NCBI RefSeq assembly: GCF_030499575.1
Contig: NZ_JASTLC010000002.1
Coordinates: 1 to 64,000 of the forward strand
Reading direction: 5' to 3'
From: Streptomyces sp. DG2A-72
GTDB lineage: Bacteria; Actinomycetota; Actinomycetes; Streptomycetales; Streptomycetaceae
Length of the DNA stretch: 64,000 bases
The position numbers and the translations under genes were made by a program. The notes below the pieces were generated by a model. The model searched no databases. It saw only the letters and a list, made by a program, of their open reading frames with translations, and was not told the origin of the DNA. Shown in pieces: positions 15,704 to 23,415 of the stretch. Each line of letters opens with the position of its first letter. Within the stretch, counting starts at the first letter, position 1.

Positions 15704-17044
15704 TCACGTCCTCTGCGCGGCGGGGGCGAGGAGCCTTGCCCGCTCGCTGAGCGCGTGGGCGATCTTGTTCGTGGGGTGCTTGCGGACCGAGCGCCGGAGG
15801 GTGGCGAAATGATCGTCACAGCGTGCAGAGCTGACGTGCGGATAGTCGTCGAGGAAGCCGCTCCACGTCGCGCAGGCCGCTTCGAGGTGGCCGTACTCGA
15901 ACTGTCGCTCGGCGAGGAGGGCCGTCGAGCGGGCCCTCGCCCGGCGTTCGGTCTGCGGCCGGCACCGGTTGGACTCCTCCATTTCGGCGATCGAGCCGCC
16001 GAGGTCGCCGAGCTCGTACAGGACGTGACTGGTGTGGTAGTGCAGGGCGGCCGGGTGGTATCCGCCGACGGTCCCTGACCTCGATGTGGCCTTTTCGAGG
16101 GCGGCCTCGGCCTCCCGGAGTTGCCGTTTCGCGTCGTCCCTGGCACCGACGGCCGCCGAGGCGTGCGCCTGCTGCCCGACGAGGAAAGCCCGCAGGCGGG
16201 GCCCGGCGGCCGGGGCCGCCGCTGCCGCAGCGTCGGCGTACTTGAGTGCGGTCCGTCCGTGGCCGAGGCCGACGGCTTGCACGCTCATGCCACGAAGTGC
16301 GGTGCAGTAGGTGAGGTGGTCGGCGCCTTCTCCGGCCAGTCGTAGGGCCTGCATGTAGTACCGCTGTGCAAGGCCGTGCGCGTTGGCGTCCATCGCCATC
16401 CAGCCGGTGAGGTAGGCGAGATCTGCGGCGGCCGAACACATGGCCTTGCGGGTCTCCTCGGAAGCGTCGCACTTGAGGTACCGGGCGACGGTGTTCCCGA
16501 GGAACGCGGAGGCGAGCGGCCGGACGTGGCTCCCGCCGAACTCGTCGTCGAGGTCTGCGAGGCGGGCGGACATGGCGGTCACGGTGGCTACCTCGTTGGG
16601 GCCGATCCGTGTCCCGGGGGTGGTCTGGGCTCGCCGTGCGCGGTCGACGACGTCCGGCCACCCGGGAACGGCGAGGGTGACCGAGTAGAGGCCGACGGCA
16701 CCGAGCACCGCCCGGCGGGAGGGGTCCATATCTGCACTCCACAGGTCGATAAGGGCGGCCACGGGGTCGGCCTGGTCGGGCGTGGGGGCGTCGGGTCCGA
16801 ATCCGGCGGTCGAGCTGGTGATAGTCCTCCCCAGCCGCCGGGACAGACATTCGAGGATCGCCGCCTGTGTGGGGGGCCGGGGGACGGTGCCCTTCAGCCA
16901 GTGCGATACGGCCGTTGTGTCGTACCGGAGACCGAGGCGCATCTCGGTTCCCACGGCGTTGACCTGTCGGGCGAACTTCGCGTTCGTCCAACCGGTTTCA
17001 CGGATGAGGCAGAAGAGAGCGATGTTCCGTGTGCGGTCGGGCAT
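15704..17044 (-). CDS. XRE-family regulator with TPR-like C-terminus
   Basis: A 446-residue protein from ATG 17044 with a GGGGGAGGG ribosome site. Residues 8-80 hold a helix-turn-helix (ETGWTNAKFARQVNAVG...DTTAVSHWLKGTVP). Residues 120-440 are helical repeats of TPR type (AQRYYMQALRLAGEGADHLTYCTALRGMSVQAVGLGHGRTAL). Such large cytosolic regulators often control Streptomyces specialised-metabolite or peptide clusters. It is transcribed away from the oxygenase-precursor-YcaO operon across a 159-bp gap, so it is the likely switch of that cluster. AGGGTT-TC-AACCCT at 17068-17081 is a candidate autoregulatory operator. Confidence 0.85.
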   Translation of the reverse strand: MPDRTRNIALFCLIRETGWTNAKFARQVNAVGTEMRLGLRYDTTAVSHWLKGTVPRPPTQAAILECLSRRLGRTITSSTAGFGPDAPTPDQADPVAALIDLWSADMDPSRRAVLGAVGLYSVTLAVPGWPDVVDRARRAQTTPGTRIGPNEVATVTAMSARLADLDDEFGGSHVRPLASAFLGNTVARYLKCDASEETRKAMCSAAADLAYLTGWMAMDANAHGLAQRYYMQALRLAGEGADHLTYCTALRGMSVQAVGLGHGRTALKYADAAAAAAPAAGPRLRAFLVGQQAHASAAVGARDDAKRQLREAEAALEKATSRSGTVGGYHPAALHYHTSHVLYELGDLGGSIAEMEESNRCRPQTERRARARSTALLAERQFEYGHLEAACATWSGFLDDYPHVSSARCDDHFATLRRSVRKHPTNKIAHALSERARLLAPAAQRT

Positions 17045-17067
17045 GACGTCCCTCCCCCGGAAATTCA

Positions 17068-17081
17068 AGGGTTTCAACCCT
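17068..17081. promoter_or_regulatory. candidate operator of the RiPP-cluster regulator
   Basis: A perfect inverted repeat with 6-bp arms, AGGGTT-TC-AACCCT, 24 bp upstream of the XRE-TPR start codon in the divergent promoter region. Further right, TTGACT near 17117 could be a -35 element for the plus-strand operon. Confidence 0.5.
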
Positions 17082-17203
17082 AGCCCTCTCTCCGGCCCTA
17101 GAGGCGTTCCGCTACCGGGAGTTGACTCTGTGTCAGCCGCTCGGGGGCCGGGAACCGTGGCGCCGGGCGGCGGACACCAAACCGCCGAGACCCCGGAGGG
17201 ATC

Positions 17204-17842
17204 ATGGACACGAGCGCGCTCGCGGAACGGCTCCCGGCCCGCACCGCTTGGGAGGACACGGGCACGGTCGTACTGCCCGACGTGCTACCGCCGGACCGCT
17301 TCAAAGCCTTGGAGGAGGAGGCGCTCGAACGCCTCGACCTGGTCACGCCGCATGTGCACGACCACACCGCCGCCCACCGTGACGGTTCGTTCGCGACGCC
17401 GGTTCACTGCGGTTTCATCCCGCCGGGCCCGGTGCTCGAACAGCTCGCGTACGACAAGCCGCTACTGATGGCGCTACGGGAGGCGACCGGCATCCCGCGC
17501 CTGATCCCCCGGGGCGGGGCCGTCGTCCTCTACCGGCAGGGCGACTTTCAGGGGCTCCACACGGACTCGTCGAAGAGCACGGTCACGGTCGGTATCGCCC
17601 TGACGCCGGACCTCCCGCCGATGGGGTGGGCGCCGCATCTGCGCCACCCGGACGGCCGCCAACTCGCGGACGTCGTCGCCGAGTTCGGCATGTTCCCGGA
17701 GGGGCCGCAGTTCACGACGCTGCCCCACCCCTACAACGACGGCAGCGTGAGGGCCTTCGCCGGGTACCACTTCGCGCACTGGCGGCCTCCGCTGCCGGCG
17801 GAGGCGGGTCTCCTCGTCACCATGTCGTTCATGGACCTGTGA
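17204..17842 (+). CDS. 2OG/Fe(II)-type oxygenase-like protein, paralogue 1
   Basis: A 212-residue protein from ATG 17204 after GGAGGG. The double-stranded beta-helix signature is present: H119 and D121 in GLHTD, and a distal His in AHWRP (H192). The Arg expected about ten residues after the distal His, which binds 2-oxoglutarate, is not seen (Gly there), so cosubstrate use is uncertain. It shares a MGWxPxLR insert and overall layout with the next gene, so the two are diverged duplicates. It overlaps that gene as TGATG. A role in hydroxylating or otherwise oxidising the precursor peptide is inferred. Confidence 0.75.
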   Translation: MDTSALAERLPARTAWEDTGTVVLPDVLPPDRFKALEEEALERLDLVTPHVHDHTAAHRDGSFATPVHCGFIPPGPVLEQLAYDKPLLMALREATGIPRLIPRGGAVVLYRQGDFQGLHTDSSKSTVTVGIALTPDLPPMGWAPHLRHPDGRQLADVVAEFGMFPEGPQFTTLPHPYNDGSVRAFAGYHFAHWRPPLPAEAGLLVTMSFMDL

Positions 17843-18462
17843 TGGAGGCCGGAACCCTGCGGCGGACATGGCTCGCCCAGGGCCGGGCGGACGTGCCGGC
17901 CGACGCGATCGAGGCGGGCCTCTGGGAGGAGCTCGCCGAGGAGGCCGAGCGGCTGGAGCCGGTCGCGGCCGTCCGGCACAACCAGCGGCCGGGCCTCCTG
18001 GCGATGCGGGACGGGTCGATCACGAGTCCGCAGCGCTGCACTGTCCACCCCGGCGCGGCGGCGCTGCGGGCCCTCGCGCAGTCCAAGGCGCTCGCGGACG
18101 TGGCGGCCGAGGCGACCGGCGCCGCGAAGATGACGGCGATCCGCTTCGGATACAAGTTCTACAAGCCCGGCGACTACATGCACGTTCACCGCGACGACGG
18201 GAAGTGCGAGATCACGTTCAGCGCCGCCCTGACGCCCGGCCTCGGGTCCATGGGGTGGCTGCCGAACCTGCGATGGCTGACGACCGAGGAGGTTGTCGAG
18301 CGGCTCGCCGATACGCCGTACCCGAACGGCGACGCGTTTCCCGTGCAGTACCGGGCCCTGACCGGATTCGACGGGTCCCGGATTCCCCACTGGCGTACCC
18401 CGCTCGATGGCCAATCGCGCGAGGTGCTGGTCACCGTCTGCTTCACCGATCTGTCGGTGTAG
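17842..18462 (+). CDS. 2OG/Fe(II)-type oxygenase-like protein, paralogue 2
   Basis: A 206-residue protein whose ATG shares a base with the stop of paralogue 1. The facial triad is H116 and D118 (HVHRDD) with distal H183 (IPHWRTP). R193, ten residues later, fits the 2-oxoglutarate-binding Arg, so this copy looks fully active. The shared insert GSMGWLPNLRW matches paralogue 1. It lies 32 bp upstream of the precursor gene and in the same operon. Oxidation of a precursor side chain, for example of Asp, Pro, His or Val, is a reasonable guess, but the substrate cannot be read from the sequence. Confidence 0.78.
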   Translation: MEAGTLRRTWLAQGRADVPADAIEAGLWEELAEEAERLEPVAAVRHNQRPGLLAMRDGSITSPQRCTVHPGAAALRALAQSKALADVAAEATGAAKMTAIRFGYKFYKPGDYMHVHRDDGKCEITFSAALTPGLGSMGWLPNLRWLTTEEVVERLADTPYPNGDAFPVQYRALTGFDGSRIPHWRTPLDGQSREVLVTVCFTDLSV

Positions 18463-18494
18463 CAGCAACCGCTACGAGTTCCGAGGAGGAACCC

Positions 18495-18659
18495 ATGCCC
18501 GTGTCCCAGTCCGTGACCGCCGCCGTTCCGGCGGACCCGGCCGACTTCATCGGCGAACTGCACGCCGAGGGCGCCATGCCGCAGAACAGCGGCGGTGACC
18601 CGGCCGTCCCCGACTCGGCGTTCCCCGACGTCCACACCTACGTGGTGCCGGCCGCCTGA
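18495..18659 (+). CDS. candidate RiPP precursor peptide
   Basis: A 54-residue peptide with a strong GAGGAGGA ribosome site just before ATG 18495. The N-terminal part (SQSVTAAVPADPADFIGELHAEG) looks like a leader with one amphipathic helix. A Gly/Pro/Asn spacer follows, and the C-terminal SAFPDVHTYVVPAA is a likely core. It contains no Cys, so azoline, lanthionine or aminovinylcysteine chemistry is excluded except through Ser/Thr. A position between the oxygenases and YcaO-TfuA, and a strong hairpin just downstream, fit a precursor. I recognise no known family. The leader/core boundary is a guess. Confidence 0.72.
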   Translation: MPVSQSVTAAVPADPADFIGELHAEGAMPQNSGGDPAVPDSAFPDVHTYVVPAA

Positions 18660-18687
18660 CCGGCGGACCGGTAGTCGGTAGCTGATC

Positions 18688-18730
18688 GGCCCGGCCGCCC
18701 GGACGCCTCCCCGCGTCCGGCGGCCGGGCC
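18688..18730 (+). terminator. hairpin attenuator between precursor and YcaO genes
   Basis: A near-perfect 18-bp GC stem (left arm 18688-18706, loop CTCCCC, right arm 18713-18730, one bulged base) sits between the precursor stop and the YcaO ribosome site. There is no U-tract. Partial termination or 3-prime end protection would give more precursor than enzyme transcript. Confidence 0.7.
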
Positions 18731-18757
18731 TCGCCGTCCCCGAGAGGAGAGTCGTCC

Positions 18758-19960
18758 ATGCGAAAAGTGTTCTTCGACGGCGCCCACCGCACCCGCCATC
18801 CCGGCGAGACGTGGGCCGCGCTCCGGCCGCTGCTCGCGGTCTACGGCATCACCCGCGTTGCCGACGTGACCGGGCTCGATGACCTCGGTATCCCCGTCAC
18901 GATGGCCGTGCGGCCCCTGGCCCGGACGCTGAGCGTCGCGCAGGGCAAGGGGGCGACATTGGACGCCGCCCGGGTGTCCGGCGCGCTGGAGGCCGTCGAG
19001 GCGTGGCACGGTGAGCGCGCCGTGCCCTCGGTGGTCGAGCGGGCCCCGGCCGAAGCCCTGCGCCTGCCGTATCCGGTGGCCGCGTTGGAGACGCACCCCG
19101 GCTCTTTACTGACCCCTCGTACGGTGCTGGACTGGATCACCGCCCGCTCGGCGGTCGACGGCACCACCGTGCCGGTGCCGGCCGCGTGCGTGCGGCTCGG
19201 CCGGGAGACTCACGGCCGGTGGCGGCTGCACCTGCCGAGCGCGTCGACCAACGGCCTCGCCTCCGGCAACACGACGGCCGAGGCGGTCGCGCACGCGCTG
19301 TACGAGGTGATCGAGCGGGACGCGGTCAGCAACCTGACCAGCCCCGCCCCCGAGGGCCGCCCGCAGCGCATCGACCCGGGCAGCGTGAGCGATCCGCACT
19401 GCGCGAACCTGATCGAGCGCACCCAACAGGCGGGCGCATGGCTGGAGTTGTGGCACCTGCCGAGCCGCTTCGGCGTGCCGGTGATGAGCGCCTATCTGTG
19501 GCGCGAGGACCAGGCCGCGCTCCTGGTCTCCGGGTCAGGGGCGCACCTTGACCCGCGCATCGCCCTGTCCCGGGCGGTCACCGAGGCCGCACAGTCCCGG
19601 CTGACGGCGATCACCGGGAGCCGTGAGGACGTCCACCCGGCCACCTACCGGAACGGTGGGCACCAGGGCCCCGGCGGCGCGGCCGAGCCGGGCGCCGACT
19701 GGGGGCCGATCGCTTCCCGGTACGCCGCAGGGTTCGACACCCACGAGCGCGAGGTCGCGCACCTGGCCGCCCGCGTCGCGAGCGTGACCGGCGCGGCCCC
19801 GCTGGTCGTCGACCTGACGCACGGCCCGTACGAGACCGGCGGAGTGTTCTCGGTCGTCAAGGTCGTTGCGCCGCACCTGCGGTACGACTCCCGGCACGTC
19901 ATCCCCCGCCCGCGGCAGGAGCGCACCAGCGCCCGCCCGAGTCAGGAGGCCGCAGCGTGA
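18758..19960 (+). CDS. YcaO-domain protein (TfuA-associated)
   Basis: A 400-residue protein from ATG 18758 after GAGAGGAGA. The ATP-binding YcaO signatures are clear: SVAQGKGATLDAARVSGALEAVEAW (residues 59-83), TNGLASGNTTAEAVAHALYEVIERDA (about 166-191) and ALSRAVTEAAQSRL (about 262-275). YcaO enzymes activate backbone amides by phosphorylation. With a TfuA partner they introduce sulfur to make thioamides. It overlaps the tfuA gene as GTGA, which indicates a coupled pair. No E1-like or RRE domain is fused or adjacent, which argues against classical azoline synthesis. Confidence 0.9.
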   Translation: MRKVFFDGAHRTRHPGETWAALRPLLAVYGITRVADVTGLDDLGIPVTMAVRPLARTLSVAQGKGATLDAARVSGALEAVEAWHGERAVPSVVERAPAEALRLPYPVAALETHPGSLLTPRTVLDWITARSAVDGTTVPVPAACVRLGRETHGRWRLHLPSASTNGLASGNTTAEAVAHALYEVIERDAVSNLTSPAPEGRPQRIDPGSVSDPHCANLIERTQQAGAWLELWHLPSRFGVPVMSAYLWREDQAALLVSGSGAHLDPRIALSRAVTEAAQSRLTAITGSREDVHPATYRNGGHQGPGGAAEPGADWGPIASRYAAGFDTHEREVAHLAARVASVTGAAPLVVDLTHGPYETGGVFSVVKVVAPHLRYDSRHVIPRPRQERTSARPSQEAAA

Positions 19961-21345
19961 GCACCGTCCATGTCTTCTCCGGCCCGACCCTGCCGGCCGC
20001 CCGTGTCGGCGAGCTCCTGCCCGGCGCGGTGTGGCATCCGCCGCTCGCGCACGGGGACCTGTTACGGCTCGACACCGCACCCGGCGACACGGTCGTGATC
20101 ATTGACGGGGTGTGGCACCAGCGCGCGCCCGTGCGGCACAAAGAGATCTTGTTGTTGCTGGCCGAGGGGGTTCGGGTGGTCGGCGCGGCGAGCATGGGCG
20201 CGCTGCGGGCCGCCGAGCTCGCGCCGTACGGAATGACCGGCGTCGGGCGCGTCTTCGAGGACCTGGCGGCCGGGGTGCTGGACGCCGACGACGACGTCTC
20301 CGTACTGCACACTCCCGAGGGACAGCCGGTGTCCGAGGCCCTGGTGAACATCCGGGCCGCGCTCCTCCGGTGTGCGGCGGCCGGGCAGATCAGCGAGACC
20401 GACGCCGGCACGCTCGAAGCGCTCGCCCGCGCACTGCCCTACACCCGCCGCACATGGGCCGCGCTCGCCCACCGGGCCCGCGAGGAGGGAGCGGGCGCCG
20501 CGTTCGCCGCGGTCGACGGGTGGCGTCGGCGCAATCCGTACGACGTGAAGCGGGAGGACGCGGAGCGCGCCCTCGTCCTGGTCGGCGCGGGCGGCCCGCC
20601 GGAGCCCGAGGGCGCGGCGCGGGAGTGGGAGCGGGAGCCGTGGCGGACGTCGTTCGTGCGGTACTGGACGGCGGCACACCGCCCCGGCCCCGGTGGTGTG
20701 CCGTTCCTCGCGGTGCTCCAACACCAACAGCTCTACGACGCCGAATTCCCCGCCCGGTGGCGAACCCGGGTTCTGTCAGCTGTGGCCGGAGAGGACATCG
20801 GCCCGGACGGGGTCGAGGCCGCCGCGCTGCGTGCCACGGCGGCCGAGGGGGTCGACGTGAGCGCCCTGTCCCGGCAACAGCTCGGATACTGGCTCGCTCC
20901 GGTCGAGCTGCGGGCGCTTCCGCCGGGTGAGGCGCTGCTCCGGATCGTGGTCCGCTCGGCCCGGCTGGATGGCGCGTGGTCGGTGTGGCCGTCGAGCCGG
21001 GCCGAGGCCGGGGAGCTGGTCGACGACGCGTTGCCGACGGCGGAGGACGTCGCCGCGGCGTACGCCGTGAATGCGGCCGTCGAGGCGGCCGACCACCGCC
21101 ACACGATCGCCCGCCTGTCCGCCGACCGCATCGGCGGGCACCTCGCCGCCCGGTGGAACCTCCCGGCGTGCGCGGGGCGGCCGGTGCTGGACGCTGCGGC
21201 TCGCGACCGCGGATTCCGTGACTTCGGCGGGGCGGTCGAGGTCGCCCGCGCGTTCTACCTCGGCGCCCGTGCGGACACTCCGGCGGTCTCCGTCGGGACC
21301 GGCTCGTGTGCGGACTGCCCGGCCAGGGCCAAGGCCCGAACCTGA
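19957..21345 (+). CDS. TfuA-like protein
   Basis: A 462-residue protein with a GTG start overlapping the YcaO stop. The TfuA core is in the first 160 residues: TVVIIDGVWHQRAPVRHKEI and EGVRVVGAASMGALRAAEL. The remaining 300 residues are helical with no domain I recognise. They make the protein roughly twice the size of a minimal TfuA. TfuA partners deliver sulfur to, or allosterically support, YcaO in thioamide formation, as in methanogen McrA and thioamitide pathways. A CADCPAR motif at the C-terminus has two cysteines that might handle sulfur. The 3-prime end overlaps the convergent exporter gene by 91 bp. Confidence 0.87.
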   Translation: MSTVHVFSGPTLPAARVGELLPGAVWHPPLAHGDLLRLDTAPGDTVVIIDGVWHQRAPVRHKEILLLLAEGVRVVGAASMGALRAAELAPYGMTGVGRVFEDLAAGVLDADDDVSVLHTPEGQPVSEALVNIRAALLRCAAAGQISETDAGTLEALARALPYTRRTWAALAHRAREEGAGAAFAAVDGWRRRNPYDVKREDAERALVLVGAGGPPEPEGAAREWEREPWRTSFVRYWTAAHRPGPGGVPFLAVLQHQQLYDAEFPARWRTRVLSAVAGEDIGPDGVEAAALRATAAEGVDVSALSRQQLGYWLAPVELRALPPGEALLRIVVRSARLDGAWSVWPSSRAEAGELVDDALPTAEDVAAAYAVNAAVEAADHRHTIARLSADRIGGHLAARWNLPACAGRPVLDAAARDRGFRDFGGAVEVARAFYLGARADTPAVSVGTGSCADCPARAKART

Positions 21346-22667
21346 CGGATCAGCAGCGGCACCACCGCGGCAAGCACGATCACCAGGGCGCCGCCCGCGA
21401 GGGTCGCGCGGACTCCGACGGCGCGGGAAACCGGGCCCGCGAGGAGGTAGCCGAACGGTACGGGAACGAGCTGCCCGAGCGTCGAGTACGACAGTGCCCG
21501 GCTCAGCCGGTCGGCCGGGATGCGTTCCTGTACCAGCCCGGACCATACGGTCATACTGACGGCGAGACCGGTCCCGGCCGCCGCCGTCGCGGCGACGAGC
21601 ACCGGCAGCGGGGCGGCGGCGGCCATCGCAGCAAGCGGCAGCGCGAGCGACCCGGTACCCGCGCACACCACCCGGCCGACCAGCCGGGGCCGCCACATCA
21701 GCGCGACGGCGGCCCCGGCCACCAGCCCGGCCGTGAACCCGGAGACAACGAGGCCCCACAGTCCGGCGCCGCCAAGGAACCGCGCACCGTAGACCGGGCC
21801 GAGGAGTTGGTACCCGACCAGCCACACCGGCACGACGAGCGCGCCTTGTACGACCATCACCCACAGCCAGCGGCGGGAGCGGAAGTCGGTCCAGCCGTCG
21901 CGCAGATCGGCCAGGAACCCCGCCTTCACCTTCACCGCGCCCGGCTTGAGGTCAATCCGGGCGAACAGGACGGCGGAGGCCGCGAAAGTCAGCGCGTCCC
22001 ATCCGATGGCCCAGGCCGACCCGAACACAGCGACGAGGAGACCGCCGATGGCCGGGCCGCTGACCTTGACGAGGTTCTGCGCGATCTTCAGGAGGGCGTT
22101 CGCCGCGTGCCGGGCTTCGGCCGGCACCACTTCCTTGACGATGCCGCCCGCGGCCGGGGTGAAGAACGCCGAGGCCGCGCCGCAGATCCCGGACATGAGC
22201 ACCAGGTGCCACACCCGGGCCGTGCCGGACCACAGCAGCGCCGCGGCGAGGGCCTCGGCGAGCGCGCACACGATGTTGGACCACACCATGACCCGGTGGC
22301 GCGGGAGCCGGTCGGCGACGACTCCGCCCACCAGGAGTAGAAGGATCTGCGGGGCGACGCTCGCCGCGAGGACCAGGCCGAGCGCGCCCGCTCCCCCGCC
22401 GATGTGCAGTACCGCGAAGGCGAGGGCGATCGGCGAGACCGCCGATCCGGTCCACGACAGCACACGTGCGGTGAAGTGCAGCCGGTACGGGCGGACCGCG
22501 AGGGGCGCCCCCGCTTCCCGGACGCGCGCCGCCCAACCAATCCGGGGACCAGGCCCCGCCGTCCAGTTCAGCAGTCGCGCTTTCCGCAAGATCCAACTCC
22601 GCCCAGGAACAACGAAATCCCGGCGGCGAGGCGCCACCGGGAAGGCTGCCCCGACTCTAGGGCACAC
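21255..22667 (-). CDS. MFS exporter
   Basis: A 470-residue polytopic protein with about twelve hydrophobic helices and the MFS loop GGVVADRLPRHRVMVWSN between helices 2 and 3. It resembles the MFS_3 or enterobactin-exporter group (PAAGGIVKEVVPAEARHAANAL). It converges on tfuA with a 91-bp overlap of coding ends. Export of the modified peptide, or self-resistance, is inferred from position. The GTG at 22667 has no good ribosome site. The first 50 residues are Arg/Pro-rich and the true start may be further inside, near residue 55. Confidence 0.85.
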   Translation of the reverse strand: MCPRVGAAFPVAPRRRDFVVPGRSWILRKARLLNWTAGPGPRIGWAARVREAGAPLAVRPYRLHFTARVLSWTGSAVSPIALAFAVLHIGGGAGALGLVLAASVAPQILLLLVGGVVADRLPRHRVMVWSNIVCALAEALAAALLWSGTARVWHLVLMSGICGAASAFFTPAAGGIVKEVVPAEARHAANALLKIAQNLVKVSGPAIGGLLVAVFGSAWAIGWDALTFAASAVLFARIDLKPGAVKVKAGFLADLRDGWTDFRSRRWLWVMVVQGALVVPVWLVGYQLLGPVYGARFLGGAGLWGLVVSGFTAGLVAGAAVALMWRPRLVGRVVCAGTGSLALPLAAMAAAAPLPVLVAATAAAGTGLAVSMTVWSGLVQERIPADRLSRALSYSTLGQLVPVPFGYLLAGPVSRAVGVRATLAGGALVIVLAAVVPLLIRQVRALALAGQSAHEPVPTETAGVSARAPR

Positions 22668-22860
22668 GAAAGATCATCTGTCGCAGACGCAACAGCCTGC
22701 GCCCGGAGAACTCCAGTCCAGCCGGATACCGCCCCCAACGCGCAGCGTCAGCGGTCACAGATGACCGGCGGGGACACCGAAGGGGACAGCATCCGTCACG
22801 ACGGCCGGAGCTGTACGGGCGCGCCCGGCTCCTGGGGCCGGGCACGCGAGGGGCGGTGGG

Positions 22861-23415
22861 TCAGGATGCTGGCGGGAGTGCGTCGAGGGCGAGCTCCCAC
22901 GGGTAGGCGTCGAGGTTGCCGCGGCCGGGCGGGTGGGGGGCGTACCCGGGCCCGCTCTGGCCGTCGTCGAGGAGCACGGTCACGCCTGCCTCGCGCAGCT
23001 CGGCGACGCTGCGCCGGACGGCCGGGTGCCGGTCCTGGGCATCGTTCCAGTGCGGGAGGGCAACGATGTGCAGCCCCTTGCCGATGCCCTCGGTGATCAG
23101 GCCGAGGGCGAGCGTGTCACTGATGCCGGCGGCCCACTTGTTGAGCGAGTTCGAGGTGAGCGGGGCGACGAGGAGCGCATCCGGGGCGGGCAGGACATCA
23201 GGCTCCGAGGGGAGCTTGTAGGAGTGCCGGACGGGGTGGCCTGTCAGCTCGCGGAGTTCGTCGAGGTTGCCCCCGGGGTCCTCCGTCATCCATCGGTGGG
23301 CGTCCGGGGTGAGGATGAGGCAGACGTCCCAGCCCGATTTTTGCGCGGCGCGAATGGGGATGGTGAGGCGTCGGGCGGGCGGGGCGGCGCAGGCGATCAC
23401 GTACAGAGTTTTCAC
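22861..23415 (-). CDS. HFCD-fold flavoprotein
   Basis: A 184-residue protein of the flavin-dependent decarboxylase-like fold. The N-terminal strand LYVIACAAPPARR, an APLTSNSLNKWAAGISDTLAL motif (the PASANT region that binds FMN) and LPHWNDAQDRHPAVRRSV (where the family has PxMNxxMW) are visible. The clamp residues that grip a C-terminal Cys are replaced, so peptide-Cys decarboxylation is unlikely. It overlaps the upstream regulator gene as ATGA. It faces away from the RiPP operon and pairs with its own regulator, so it is probably an independent regulator-flavoprotein unit. Confidence 0.83.
   Translation of the reverse strand: MKTLYVIACAAPPARRLTIPIRAAQKSGWDVCLILTPDAHRWMTEDPGGNLDELRELTGHPVRHSYKLPSEPDVLPAPDALLVAPLTSNSLNKWAAGISDTLALGLITEGIGKGLHIVALPHWNDAQDRHPAVRRSVAELREAGVTVLLDDGQSGPGYAPHPPGRGNLDAYPWELALDALPPAS

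Noticed and set aside
22861..23415. Peptidyl-cysteine decarboxylase tailoring the RiPP
   Set aside because: The precursor has no Cys, the substrate clamp motif is altered, and the gene is coupled to a different regulator on the opposite strand.
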